From an uncultured bacterium (GTDB lineage Bacteria > Actinomycetota > Coriobacteriia > Coriobacteriales > Coriobacteriaceae), in contig CAJMMN010000006.1 in the NCBI GenBank assembly GCA_905214525.1, forward strand, positions 1 to 64,000: a DNA stretch of 64,000 bases. Reading direction: 5' to 3'. Made by a program: the position numbers and the translations under genes. This document shows, piece by piece, positions 1 to 8,390 of the stretch; the stretch's first letter is position 1, and each line of letters begins with the position of its first letter. The notes beneath the pieces were generated by a model, which made no database searches, was not told the origin of the DNA, and was given only the letters and a program-made list of their open reading frames with translations.

Positions 1-175
1 GACTTGCAGCGACGGACCTCGGGACGCTCTTACACCACGTCTGCGCGCGCCACCTGGAGTCGGCTCGAAAAGAGTGATTTTGGGTTGTTTGCTGCGGGTG
101 TGGGCTTGGAAACAACGTTCGGGGTGGCGAGGCGCCCAGAATTTGGTCGCAAGGAGGGCGTTCCTCGGCTGTGTC

Positions 176-219
176 AGGAGTGTCCCTGGGTGCCGGCATA
201 TAAGGAACGTCCCTAACTG
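176..219 (-). repeat. GGGGAC-type repeat, degenerate copy
   Basis: Read on the minus strand, this segment contains AGGGACGTTCCTT, then TGCCGGCA, then AGGGACACTCCT. The same order of blocks occurs on the plus strand at 46578-46620, so the two are copies of one element about 45 bases long. It belongs to the hairpin family with a GGGGAC loop that recurs through the window. I see nothing else recognisable in bases 1-175, and no gene there. Confidence 0.55.
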
Positions 220-220
220 T

Positions 221-254
221 CGGAGGGGTGCCTGCCGTGGCGGGCACCCCTCCG
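221..254 (-). terminator. Hairpin downstream of acyltransferase gene
   Basis: Perfect 12-base inverted arms, CGGAGGGGTGCC and GGCACCCCTCCG, are separated by 10 bases. It lies 25 bases beyond the stop codon of the minus-strand acyltransferase gene. There is no clear T tract after it on the minus strand, so it may stabilise the transcript end rather than act as a strong intrinsic terminator. Confidence 0.55.
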
Positions 255-278
255 GATGTGGGAAGTTTGCGCTGCAGG

Positions 279-2495
279 TTACTTGTCGGTGCCCAGCTTG
301 TGCGGCTTGAGAGCGAGCGCATTGACGAGCGCGTCGGTGGCAGACTTGACGGCCGCCGGCTGCGGATCGTTGACGTGATCCTCGGGATGCACGGGCAGGT
401 CCTTCTTGACTGCATCGTGGATCAAGTTGAGGTACTCAGTCACGCCAGTGGTCGACAGGTGCGTGCCATCGCCATCGAACAGGTCGTTGCGATTGGCACT
501 GTATCCGTACCAGTCGATAACGCGCACGTTCTTGTAGCGCGTAGCAGCGTTGGCGATGGCCTGGTTGGTAGAGCCAACCCACGGCTGCGGGCTGCGCGTG
601 TTCACAAACACCACAATACGCTTATCTCCCGCATCGGCCATGATGGCGTCGATCTGGTCGTCGGTTATCAAGCCGTTGGTGCCCAGTGCAAAGACCACGA
701 TCTTGCCGGCAAGGTTCTGTTGGAGATAGCCCTCAAATGTCGCGCGGCCCGCATCAAACTGGCGGCCCTTTTCGGCATCGATATGGCTGTGCGGGAACAC
801 GCCGTCAAAGGAATCAACGGCGCGCAGCGACACGGAGTCACCGATCATCAACAGGTCGTAGGAGCCATCGGGGAAGCCGTCGTTGTCCTTGTCGGTGTCG
901 TCGGCCGCCTGTTGGTCTGTGGGCGCGGTGTTTTTGGCTTCCTTGTTGAGGACTTCGGCGCCCTCACCGCTCAGTGCGGAGGTCTCCGGCACAAAGATCA
1001 GGCCGCCCAGTGCAACGACCAACACGACAGCGCAGGCTGCGCAGACAGGGACGTGCGCGCGCACCCAGTTGGCGGGCGCGGTGGTGCCGTCGCGGAACTC
1101 GGATACGGTGCGCCCAAAGGCGCCCTTTCTAAACGGCGTCTCGATAAAGCGATATGAACATTCGGCTACGGCGACCACCAACAACACCTGCAAAATGTAC
1201 TGCCACCACGGCGTATCGTTGATGTTGGCGACCGGGTTCATGAGCAACAGTAGCGGATAGTGCCACAGGTAGATGCTGTACGAGCGCTTGCCAACCCACA
1301 CGAGCGGCTCGGCGGACAGTGCGCGGGCAACCATTCCCTGGGGCTGCACGCAGGCCGCGATGACCATGAGCGTGAGGATGGAGCATAGCAGCGTGCCGCC
1401 GCGATACTGGAACGCGGTGTAGCCGTTGGTGAGCGCGACCATGGCGGCAAGGCCAACCAGACCCACGACGCCCAACACATCGATGGATGCGGGCGAGGAC
1501 CAAAAGCGCACGAGGGCGCTCGGCTGTGCCGGGACGGTCTCGGCTGCGTTGTCGGCCTTCTCGCCAGGCTTGCCCTCGGCGTTCTTGCCGTGCTTGGCGG
1601 CGCCAGCCAGGCGATTGAGCCCCAAACGATGAGCGAGACGCACCGGCGCCAGGTCGCGATCGGGGATAAAGGCCATCCAGGCGCCCAGCAGCAGCGAGAA
1701 GACGCGGGTGTCGGTGCCGTAGTACACGCGGCTGGGGTCGGCGGCGGGGTTATAGAGCACCATCATGGCGATGGCGGAGACAGCAGCCAGGCCCAGAACC
1801 ATGCGGCGCGTGTTGGGCTTGCTCATGTGCATGGATACCATAGCGAGCAGCAACGGGGGCCAAACCAGGTAGAACTGTTCCTCGATGGCGAGCGACCAAA
1901 AGTGCGTAAGCGGCGAGGGGTCGCCCAGGGCGTTGAAGTACGAGACGTCCTGCATAATCTGCCACCAGTTGTTAAAGAACAGCAGCGACGGCAGAATGTC
2001 GGGACGCATCTTGGTGAGCATCACGTGGTTAAAGATGGTGCACAGCGCGCAGGTCACGAACACTACCGTTACCACGGCGGGGACCAGGCGACGGATGCGG
2101 CGAATCCAGAAGCTCTTAAGGTCGATGCGACCGGTCTTAGCGACTTCGTTGAGCAGCAAGCGCGTGATCAGATAGCCCGAAAGCACAAAGAAGATCGTGA
2201 CGCCAAGCAGGCCGCCCTGAGCCCACGTGAGGTTGAGGTGATAGAGCACCACCGCGACGACGGCAAGCGTGCGCAGGCCGTCAAGGGCAGGGATGTAGCG
2301 GGACTTGGGGCGAGCAGGCGTCTGCTCCGCGGCGGGAGTGTTGGCGCGGCCCGCGTTGTTGGCAGAAGCGCGATGGGGGCTCGCGGTGCGTCGCGGCTCG
2401 TTGGCACGGCGTTCGCCCTTCACGCGTTCGTGCGGCGCCGGCTCGTTGCCCGTGCGGCGTCGACCGCGCGAGCCCGATTGCGAGAATTGTTCCAT
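279..2495 (-). CDS. Membrane O-acyltransferase (acyltransferase 3 family) with C-terminal SGNH domain
   Basis: A 738-residue OafA/YrhL-type protein that transfers acyl groups, usually acetyl, onto extracellular polysaccharide or peptidoglycan. Residues 1-65 are a basic, Arg-rich cytoplasmic tail. From about residue 67 the acyltransferase-3 domain begins with YIPALDGLRTLAVVAVVLYH; His86 is the expected catalytic histidine. About ten hydrophobic segments follow to about residue 520. The extracytoplasmic C-terminal part is an SGNH hydrolase-like domain: the GDS block has Ser554, and DGTHLS near residue 690 supplies the Asp-His pair. This two-domain layout is typical of O-acetyltransferases that complete transfer outside the membrane. 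It is transcribed away from ribokinase. The acceptor is unknown; no cell-wall biosynthesis genes lie beside it. Confidence 0.88.
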   Translation of the reverse strand: MEQFSQSGSRGRRRTGNEPAPHERVKGERRANEPRRTASPHRASANNAGRANTPAAEQTPARPKSRYIPALDGLRTLAVVAVVLYHLNLTWAQGGLLGVTIFFVLSGYLITRLLLNEVAKTGRIDLKSFWIRRIRRLVPAVVTVVFVTCALCTIFNHVMLTKMRPDILPSLLFFNNWWQIMQDVSYFNALGDPSPLTHFWSLAIEEQFYLVWPPLLLAMVSMHMSKPNTRRMVLGLAAVSAIAMMVLYNPAADPSRVYYGTDTRVFSLLLGAWMAFIPDRDLAPVRLAHRLGLNRLAGAAKHGKNAEGKPGEKADNAAETVPAQPSALVRFWSSPASIDVLGVVGLVGLAAMVALTNGYTAFQYRGGTLLCSILTLMVIAACVQPQGMVARALSAEPLVWVGKRSYSIYLWHYPLLLLMNPVANINDTPWWQYILQVLLVVAVAECSYRFIETPFRKGAFGRTVSEFRDGTTAPANWVRAHVPVCAACAVVLVVALGGLIFVPETSALSGEGAEVLNKEAKNTAPTDQQAADDTDKDNDGFPDGSYDLLMIGDSVSLRAVDSFDGVFPHSHIDAEKGRQFDAGRATFEGYLQQNLAGKIVVFALGTNGLITDDQIDAIMADAGDKRIVVFVNTRSPQPWVGSTNQAIANAATRYKNVRVIDWYGYSANRNDLFDGDGTHLSTTGVTEYLNLIHDAVKKDLPVHPEDHVNDPQPAAVKSATDALVNALALKPHKLGTDK

Positions 2496-2588
2496 AAAAC
2501 ATCATCCAATGACGAGAATAATCAGCACGTATTCATTGTAGCTGCCTGCCCCTGTGAATGCTTGCTGCTGGCGTAAGCTCAAGCGCGC

Positions 2589-2606
2589 GTCCACATCAAA
2601 GTGGAC
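2589..2606. promoter_or_regulatory. Candidate operator upstream of ribokinase gene
   Basis: GTCCAC and GTGGAC form a perfect 6-base inverted repeat around ATCAAA in the divergent region between the acyltransferase and ribokinase genes. A TATAGG sequence at 2613, resembling a -10 box, follows. This is the only dyad I noticed in this spacer; an operator role is inference. Confidence 0.3.
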
Positions 2607-2682
2607 TAAAGTTATAGGGGGTGCGAGAGTGCACGATCGACGGCCGACGGTGGGTATAAGGCCCGCAGATGAGGAGGTTTCC

Positions 2683-3678
2683 ATGGCAGATCGCGGCATC
2701 GTTGCGGTGTTCGGCAGTATGAACATGGACCTTTCGGTGGCGTGCGAGCGCATACCGCGTGCGGGCGAGACCGTCGGCGGCAGCGGGTTTATCACCAACG
2801 CCGGTGGCAAGGGCGCTAACCAGGCCGTCGCCGCCGCGCGCATGGGTGCGCACACGTGCATGATCGGCGCGGTCGGTCGCGACGCGTTCGGCGCGTCGCT
2901 CGTGACGGGGCTCCAAGACGCCGGCGTGGGCGTTGAGTTTGTGGCGCGTCGCGATGACGTGGAGACCGGTACCGCGACTATCATTCGCTGCGAGGGCGAC
3001 AACCGCATCATACTGTCACCGGGCGCCAACCATGCGCTTGCGGGCGCGGACGTTGCCTGCGCGCTGAGGCGTCTGGTGGCCCATGAGCTCGACGGCGACG
3101 CCAGCGAGATTGCCCCGGCTGCCGGAAGCGTCTTTATCGCCCAGGGCGAATGTGACCTTGCGGCGACGGCCGAGGCGCTTGTTTGCGCTCACGAGCTGGG
3201 GTTCTATACGATCTTTAACCCGGCGCCCGCCTGCGACCTGCCGGCAGGAGCGTGGCCTGCGGTCGACCTGGTCTGTCCCAACGAGACCGAGTGCCAGGTG
3301 CTGACGGGAATCTTGCCCGCGGACGATGCAAGCTGCGTCGCGGCGCTCAATGTCCTGCTCGCTAGGGGTGCCGGAGCTGCGGTCATCACGTTGGGCGGTG
3401 CCGGCTCGGTTACGCTCGGCGATGACGGTGAGCTGCTGCGCATGCCGGCGCTTTCGAGCACGGTAGTCGATACCACGGCCGCCGGCGATACGTTTATCGG
3501 CGCGTTGGCGGCGGCTCGCCTAGAGGGCTTGCCGCTCTTTGAGTGCATGGCCGCGGGTGCTCGCGCCTCGGCAGTGACGGTGTCGCGCCTGGGCGCACAG
3601 CAGTCGATTCCCACGCGTGCCGAAGTTGAGCGCGTGTTTGATTTAGACGGTTTGGATGTAGACGGAGAAGCGGAGTAG
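2683..3678 (+). CDS. rbsK: Ribokinase (PfkB family)
   Basis: A 331-residue PfkB-family sugar kinase, predicted to phosphorylate D-ribose to ribose 5-phosphate in the cytoplasm. The N-terminal signature is GGKGANQAVAAARMGA (residues 41-56). NPAPA occurs mid-protein, and the C-terminal signature DTTAAGDTF places the catalytic base at Asp269. The ATG at 2683 is chosen because GAGGAGG at 2671-2677 sits at ideal distance; the open frame extends further upstream but without a ribosome binding site. The nucleoside hydrolase gene starts 4 bases after its stop, so ribose released from nucleosides would be its natural substrate. Specificity could be another pentose or a nucleoside, as PfkB kinases vary. 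Confidence 0.88.
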   Translation: MADRGIVAVFGSMNMDLSVACERIPRAGETVGGSGFITNAGGKGANQAVAAARMGAHTCMIGAVGRDAFGASLVTGLQDAGVGVEFVARRDDVETGTATIIRCEGDNRIILSPGANHALAGADVACALRRLVAHELDGDASEIAPAAGSVFIAQGECDLAATAEALVCAHELGFYTIFNPAPACDLPAGAWPAVDLVCPNETECQVLTGILPADDASCVAALNVLLARGAGAAVITLGGAGSVTLGDDGELLRMPALSSTVVDTTAAGDTFIGALAAARLEGLPLFECMAAGARASAVTVSRLGAQQSIPTRAEVERVFDLDGLDVDGEAE

Positions 3679-3682
3679 AACA

Positions 3683-4657
3683 ATGGCAACCAAGAAGCTG
3701 ATCCTTGATCTGGATATGGGTGTGGATGATGCGATGGCGCTTGCCTATGCCATCGCGAGCCCCGAGGTGGAGCTCGTCGGCATCACCACGTGCTTTGGCA
3801 ACGTGCGCGTCGAGCAGTCGGCGCACAACTGCTTGGCGGTGCTCGACCTGTTGGGTCGTCCCGAGGTGCCGGTGTACCTGGGCGCCGATCGTCCCATGAA
3901 GGCGACCGAACCCTACACGCCGCCGGCGTCCACCACGCTTATCCACGGCAAGAACGGCATCGGCGGCGCAAGCGTGCCCGCCTCGCCGTACGAGCCGGTG
4001 GGCGCGACGTCGGCCGACGGCAATGCGGCGGTCGATTACCTGATTGATGCCGCGCGTACCTATGGTCCCGATCTGGTCTACGTTGCGACCGGCCCGCTCA
4101 CCAATCTGGCGCTTGCCCTGGAGCGCGATGCGGCGGCGATGATGTCTATCGGCCGCGTGGTCGTGATGGGCGGCGCCCTTACCGTGCCCGGCAACGTGAG
4201 CGCGGGCGCCGAGGCCAACATGGCGGGCGACCCCGAGGCTGCCGACGCTGTGTTGCGCTCGGGCTGCAAGCTCACCATGGTGGGCCTGGATGTGACGCAC
4301 CGCGTGGTGCTCACACGTCGCGACGTTGCCGGCTGGACGGGCTCGGGCACTATGGCTGGCTGCGCGTTTGCGAGCATGGTCGAGCACTATATCGGTTCGT
4401 ACGAAATGAACGCGCCCTACCTGGGCGGCTGCGCGCTGCACGATCCGCTGGCGGTTGCCGTGGCGATTGATCCCACGCTCGTGGGTGCGCTCGGCTGTAA
4501 CCTGCGTGTCGACCTGCTGGGCGAGTATCGCGGCCGCACCATCTGCGACGAGCACCGTCTGTCCGATCCAGATAAGAGCGCGCTCGTGGCGCTGACCGTC
4601 GACGCCCCGCGCTTCCTGTCCGAGTTCAAGGCCCGTATGGCTCGTGTCCTGGGCTAA
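3683..4657 (+). CDS. Inosine/uridine-preferring nucleoside hydrolase
   Basis: A 324-residue IUNH-family N-ribohydrolase that splits ribonucleosides into base and ribose. The Ca2+-binding N-terminus is visible as LDLDMGVDDAMAL (residues 7-19), the family DxDxxxDDxxAL pattern. VYVATGPLTNLALAL and the loop GGALTVPGNVSAGAEANM, which supplies ribose-binding Asn and Glu residues, follow mid-protein. HDPLAVA near residue 252 holds the C-terminal Asp ligand. It is separated from rbsK by 4 bases, so the pair forms a nucleoside-salvage operon: hydrolysis, then ribose phosphorylation. Base preference cannot be read from sequence. Confidence 0.92.
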   Translation: MATKKLILDLDMGVDDAMALAYAIASPEVELVGITTCFGNVRVEQSAHNCLAVLDLLGRPEVPVYLGADRPMKATEPYTPPASTTLIHGKNGIGGASVPASPYEPVGATSADGNAAVDYLIDAARTYGPDLVYVATGPLTNLALALERDAAAMMSIGRVVVMGGALTVPGNVSAGAEANMAGDPEAADAVLRSGCKLTMVGLDVTHRVVLTRRDVAGWTGSGTMAGCAFASMVEHYIGSYEMNAPYLGGCALHDPLAVAVAIDPTLVGALGCNLRVDLLGEYRGRTICDEHRLSDPDKSALVALTVDAPRFLSEFKARMARVLG

Positions 4658-4670
4658 ATGATTTTCACGC

Positions 4671-4706
4671 CCCGTCCCATGTAGTCAATTTGGGACGGGC
4701 TTTTTT
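4671..4706 (+). terminator. Rho-independent terminator after nucleoside hydrolase
   Basis: CCCGTCCCA and TGGGACGGG form a 9-bp stem around 11 bases and are followed by CTTTTTT. It lies 13 bases after the stop codon. The right arm with its T tract and the GTAGTCAAT loop is nearly repeated in reverse orientation at 11050-11077. Confidence 0.88.
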
Positions 4707-4754
4707 AGCTACCGAGTAAATACGCCCGTTGGGGGAATAGTCGCGTCGCTTCGC

Positions 4755-4783
4755 TTGACAACAGGCTAAACTAGCTATTAAAC
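4755..4783 (+). promoter_or_regulatory. Promoter of lacI-type gene
   Basis: A perfect -35 TTGACA at 4755-4760 is followed, 15 to 17 bases on, by an AT-rich TATTAAAC stretch that can serve as -10. It lies about 100 bases before the LacI-type start codon and overlaps a TAAACA/TGTTTA dyad, which suggests autoregulation. Confidence 0.6.
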
Positions 4784-4800
4784 ATTTACTATTCTGTTTA
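4779..4800. promoter_or_regulatory. Candidate operator, TAAACA-N10-TGTTTA
   Basis: Perfect 6-base inverted arms, TAAACA and TGTTTA, overlap or follow the -10 region of the LacI-type gene. Related TAAACA/GTAAAC dyads occur at 6088-6124, 29993-30006, 30076-30089 and 30311-30327. Binding by the LacI-type protein encoded next door is inference. Confidence 0.5.
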
Positions 4801-4883
4801 GATTGAATTTGCGGTCGTTTAGTTGTCGAGTCACGGGGCGGTCAGGCCACGATGCTCCGCCACGACCGTTGCTAGGGGGAACA

Positions 4884-5894
4884 ATGGCCAAAGCAAGTGT
4901 TCGCGAAATCAGCCGCATCACCGGTTTTTCGCCTGCGACCGTGTCCAACGCGCTCAACCGCAAGCGCAGCGTGAGCGAGGAGACCGCCAAAGTCATCCTG
5001 GAGTGCGCGCAGTCGCTCGGCTATCAGCAGTCGACGCAGCTCGAGAGCATCCAGTTTGTGCTCGCGCGCAAGACGGGCGCCATCCTGGACGAGAGCACCT
5101 TCCATCCCGCGGTTATTGAGGGCGTGGAGCGCCAGGCGCGTCGCCACGGCATGAGCACGAGCTTTGTCTCGCTCGACTTTAGCGACCTGGACGCCGTGCG
5201 TCCGCAGGTCGAGGGCCTGATCGCCGACCCGTCTGCCGCCATCGTGCTGATGGGTACCGAGCTGGGTGAGGAAGATTACGCCCTGTTCGCCAACGCTGCC
5301 GCCCACCTGATCGTGCTCGACGGCTGGAGCGACCGCCAGTACTTTGATGCCGTAGTCATTGCCAATACCGATTCGGTGCTGCGCGCCGTGGACTACCTTA
5401 TCGAGAAGGGTCACAGGCAAATCGGCTATCTGGCAGGCGATCTTCGTATCCGCAACTTTAAGGATCGCGAGCGCGGCTATCGCCAAGCGCTTGAGGATGC
5501 GGACCTCGAGGCCAATCCGGCATGGCACGTCACGCTGGGCACCACGCTCGAAGGTGCCTATCGCGATATGGGTGCATGGCTCGACAGCGTCTCACGCGAC
5601 GACCTGCCGACGGCTTTCTTTGCCGAGAACGACGTGCTCGCCGTGGGTGCCATGCGCGCGTTCAACGAGCACGGCATTCGCGTGCCCGAGGATGTCTCGA
5701 TCATCGGCTTTGACGACCTATCTCTGGGCGCCTTCTCCAACCCGCCGCTCACCACGGTGCATGTTCCCAAACACGAGGTGGGCGAGATCGCGGTGCGCCG
5801 TCTGGTGGGCAACATCCGCAATCCCAAGAGCTATACCTGCAAGACGGCCGTATCGACCTATTTTGTCGAGCGCCAAAGCGTGCGCGAAATCTAG
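4884..5894 (+). CDS. LacI-family transcriptional regulator
   Basis: A 336-residue LacI/GalR repressor. The N-terminal helix-turn-helix reads SVREISRITGFSPATVSNAL, followed by the hinge region to about residue 60. A periplasmic-binding-protein-like effector domain fills the rest: residues such as IVLDGWSDRQYFDAVVIAN, the CAP-like IEKGHRQIGYLAG, and FFAENDVLAVGAMRA and IIGFDDLSLGAFSNPPLTTV near the C-terminus. The ATG at 4884 follows AGGGGGAAC. It sits between the nucleoside operon and the isomerase-transketolase operon and is flanked by dyads of the TAAACA type, so it probably controls one or both. The effector is unknown, presumably a pentose or ketose phosphate. Confidence 0.9.
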   Translation: MAKASVREISRITGFSPATVSNALNRKRSVSEETAKVILECAQSLGYQQSTQLESIQFVLARKTGAILDESTFHPAVIEGVERQARRHGMSTSFVSLDFSDLDAVRPQVEGLIADPSAAIVLMGTELGEEDYALFANAAAHLIVLDGWSDRQYFDAVVIANTDSVLRAVDYLIEKGHRQIGYLAGDLRIRNFKDRERGYRQALEDADLEANPAWHVTLGTTLEGAYRDMGAWLDSVSRDDLPTAFFAENDVLAVGAMRAFNEHGIRVPEDVSIIGFDDLSLGAFSNPPLTTVHVPKHEVGEIAVRRLVGNIRNPKSYTCKTAVSTYFVERQSVREI

Positions 5895-5958
5895 GCGGAG
5901 ACGGCATCGTCTGCGGCGTGTCAAAGCACGCCAGGGCGGTAAACATAACGCTACCAAG

Positions 5959-5985
5959 AGAGGATCCTTCGGGGTCCTCTTTTTG
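5959..5985 (+). terminator. Rho-independent terminator after LacI-type gene
   Basis: AGAGGATCC and GGGGTCCTCT pair with a G.T wobble around a short TTC loop and are followed by TTTTGTTTTC. It ends the lacI transcript about 65 bases after the stop codon. Confidence 0.85.
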
Positions 5986-6087
5986 TTTTCCTTGTATGTT
6001 CAGATTGTTTACATACCGTTTAGGCTGATTTCTCTACCGTTTGCGAGACTTTCGCGCTAAACTTCTAAACAAAAGAGTAAAACATTT

Positions 6088-6124
6088 AGTAAACAGAACA
6101 AAACGAAACATCCGTCTGTTTACT
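6088..6124. promoter_or_regulatory. Candidate operator, AGTAAACAG-N19-CTGTTTACT
   Basis: Two perfect 9-base inverted arms lie 28 bases centre to centre, 27 bases before the isomerase start codon. Further TAAAC and GTTTAC half-sites at 6007-6012 and 6066-6087 make this leader unusually rich in the motif. It is probably the binding region of the LacI-type regulator encoded just upstream; that link is inference. Confidence 0.5.
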
Positions 6125-6150
6125 GAACATGTGACTAGGGGAGGACGTAC

Positions 6151-7551
6151 ATGGACAAGATCAAGCTCGGCTTTGTGCCCACGCGCCGCAGCATCTTTAG
6201 CGCGCCGGACGCGATCAAGTATCGCGGCCTGACGGCTGATCGCCTGCGCGAGATCGGCGTCGACATCGTGGATATCGACGACATCAATGACGAGGGCCTG
6301 CTGTTCGACGACAGCCATATCGCGCCTATCGTCGAGAAGTTCCGCGCCGAGGGCGTCGACGGCATCATGCTCTGCCACGCCAACTTTGGTACCGAGTATG
6401 TCTGCGCCCGCCTTGCCCGCGAGCTCGGCTTGCCCGTGCTGCTGTGGGGGCCGCGCGACGAGCGCCCCGAGCCCGACGGCACCCGTCTGCGTGATAGCCA
6501 GTGCGGTCTGTTCGCCACCGGCAAGGTCCTGCGCCGCTTCCAGGTTCCCTTCACCTACATGACCAACTGCCGTCTGACCGATCCCGAGTTCGAGCGCGGC
6601 GTCTGGGGCTTTTTGGCCGTGTGCAACGTGGTCAAGACCTTCAAGCACACCCGCATCCTGCAGATGGCTACCCGTCCGTTCGATTTCTGGTCGACCATGT
6701 GCAACGAGGGCGAGCTGCTCGAGAAGTTCAACATCCAGCTTTCGCCCATCCCCATGACCGAGCTTGTCCAGGCCGTGCGCGACGCCCAGGCTGACGAGCA
6801 GGCCATGGCAACCATGCTCGCCCACATTGGTGACAGCTTTGAGATCTGCATCCCCGAGGACAAGGTTCCTGCGGTCGCAGGACTCGCCATTGCCATGAAG
6901 CGCCTGGTCGAGAAGTACGGCTGCAACGCCGGCGCCATCCAGTGCTGGAACGCCCTGCAGGACGAGTTGGGCATTATGCCCTGCGCCGCCAACGCAATCC
7001 TCAACGAGATGGGCATCCCCATCGTCTGCGAGACCGACATCCATGGCGCTATCACCGCGCTGATGGTCGAGGCCGCCGACCTGGGCCGTCACCGCGGCAT
7101 GTTCGCCGACTGGACCGTGCGTCATCCCGATAACGAGAACGGCGAGCTGCTGCAGCACTGCGGCCCCTGGCCCTGCAGCTGCGCGGCCGTCAAGCCCAAG
7201 CTCACCTATCCGCTGGCCTTCGATCACCCCGGCGCGCTGACGGCCGAGGCCAAGCACGGCGACCTCACCCTTGCCCGCTTTGACGGCGACAACGGCGAGT
7301 ACTCGCTGCTGCTGGGCAACGCCCGCGGCATCGACGGCCCGGCCGGCATGGGCACCTACCTGTGGGTCGAGGTCGACAACCTCAAGCGCCTCGAGGCCAA
7401 GATCGTCGAGGGTCCCTACATCCACCATTGCGTCGCCATTCACGCCAACGTGGTGCCGGTGCTCTACGAGGCGTGCAAGTACATCGGCATTGTCCCCGAC
7501 CTGTACGACCCCATCGAAGAAGACGTCAAAGCTTACCTGCGAGGAGAGTAG
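6151..7551 (+). CDS. L-fucose/L-arabinose isomerase family protein (sugar isomerase)
   Basis: A 466-residue protein of the FucI/AraA-type aldose-ketose isomerase superfamily, cytoplasmic and metal-dependent. The N-terminal segment KIKLGFVPTRRSIFSAPDA and LLWGPRDERPEPDGTRLRDS are typical of the fucose-isomerase-related group (COG2407), which is shorter than classical FucI (about 590 residues). CWNALQDELGIMPCAANA and ETDIHGAITALM near residues 265-310 carry the expected metal-site Glu and Asp region. It starts after AGGGGAGGA at 6136-6144 and is followed at 3 bases by split transketolase genes and then an FGGY kinase. The context points to isomerisation of an aldopentose (D-arabinose, D-ribose, D-apiose or similar) to a ketose. 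The real substrate is not determinable here. Confidence 0.78.
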   Translation: MDKIKLGFVPTRRSIFSAPDAIKYRGLTADRLREIGVDIVDIDDINDEGLLFDDSHIAPIVEKFRAEGVDGIMLCHANFGTEYVCARLARELGLPVLLWGPRDERPEPDGTRLRDSQCGLFATGKVLRRFQVPFTYMTNCRLTDPEFERGVWGFLAVCNVVKTFKHTRILQMATRPFDFWSTMCNEGELLEKFNIQLSPIPMTELVQAVRDAQADEQAMATMLAHIGDSFEICIPEDKVPAVAGLAIAMKRLVEKYGCNAGAIQCWNALQDELGIMPCAANAILNEMGIPIVCETDIHGAITALMVEAADLGRHRGMFADWTVRHPDNENGELLQHCGPWPCSCAAVKPKLTYPLAFDHPGALTAEAKHGDLTLARFDGDNGEYSLLLGNARGIDGPAGMGTYLWVEVDNLKRLEAKIVEGPYIHHCVAIHANVVPVLYEACKYIGIVPDLYDPIEEDVKAYLRGE

Positions 7552-7553
7552 AA

Positions 7554-8390
7554 ATGGCAACTATCGAAGAGCTTGAGTCCCTGCGTTGGGACCTTCGACG
7601 CGATTGCGTCGATATCATCATGGCTGGCGCCGGCGGGCACATCGGCGGCGACATGTCGGTCATCGATGCGCTGATGACCCTCTACGCCAACCACCTCAAC
7701 ATTTCGCCCGAGACCGTCGACAATCCCAACCGCGATCGCTTCGTGCTCTCCAAGGGCCACGCCATGGAGGCCTACTACGCGGTGCTCTGCCACGAGGGCT
7801 ATCTTGACCTTGATGACGTCAAGGCCCGCTTCTCCAAGTTCGGCAGCCCCTACATCGGCCACCCCAACAACAAGCTCAAGGGCATCGAGATGAACTCGGG
7901 CTCGTTGGGTCACGGTCTGCCCGTGGCTGTGGGCATGGCACTTGCCGGCAAGATGGATGGCCGCGGCTACCGCGTCTACACCATCATGGGCGACGGCGAG
8001 CTTGCCGAGGGCTCGGTCTGGGAGGGCGCCATGAGCGGCGGCAATTACCAGCTCGATAACCTGTGCGCGCTCGTGGACCGCAACCGCCTGCAGATCAGCG
8101 GCAGCACCGAGGACGTCATGAAGCAGGATTCGCAGGAGGAGCGCTGGGCCGCCTTCGGTTGGAACGTGCTGTCCATTCCGGGCAACGACGTCCAGGCCAT
8201 CGACGCCGCGCTGACGCTTGCGGCCGAGACTAAGGGAAAGCCCACGGTCATTATCCTCAACACGGTGAAGGGCTATGGCTCGCCCGTTATGGAGGACAAG
8301 GCTGGCTGGCATCATCACCTGCCCAACGACGAGGAATATGCCCAGATCATCGCCGATTTCGCTGCCCATAAGGAGGCCATCAATGGCTAA
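7554..8390 (+). CDS. Transketolase, N-terminal (TPP-binding) subunit
   Basis: A 278-residue protein equal to the N-terminal third of transketolase. It binds the thiamine pyrophosphate diphosphate: GDGELAEGSVWEGAMSGG near residues 143-160, followed by NYQLDNLCALVDRN, is the GDG-N motif. GHIGGDMS near residue 23 and SLGHGLPVAVGMA near residue 115 are conserved transketolase blocks. The ATG at 7554 lies 2 bases after the isomerase stop, with GAGGAG upstream. Its last 8 bases overlap the start of the C-terminal subunit gene, so the two halves are translationally coupled and must form a heteromer. Split transketolases are common in Firmicutes and Actinobacteria pathways for unusual pentoses. Confidence 0.9.
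   Translation: MATIEELESLRWDLRRDCVDIIMAGAGGHIGGDMSVIDALMTLYANHLNISPETVDNPNRDRFVLSKGHAMEAYYAVLCHEGYLDLDDVKARFSKFGSPYIGHPNNKLKGIEMNSGSLGHGLPVAVGMALAGKMDGRGYRVYTIMGDGELAEGSVWEGAMSGGNYQLDNLCALVDRNRLQISGSTEDVMKQDSQEERWAAFGWNVLSIPGNDVQAIDAALTLAAETKGKPTVIILNTVKGYGSPVMEDKAGWHHHLPNDEEYAQIIADFAAHKEAING

Noticed and set aside
1..175. Structured RNA gene at the left end
   Set aside because: Several short complementary stretches occur, but no known RNA class or consistent fold could be supported from a truncated segment.
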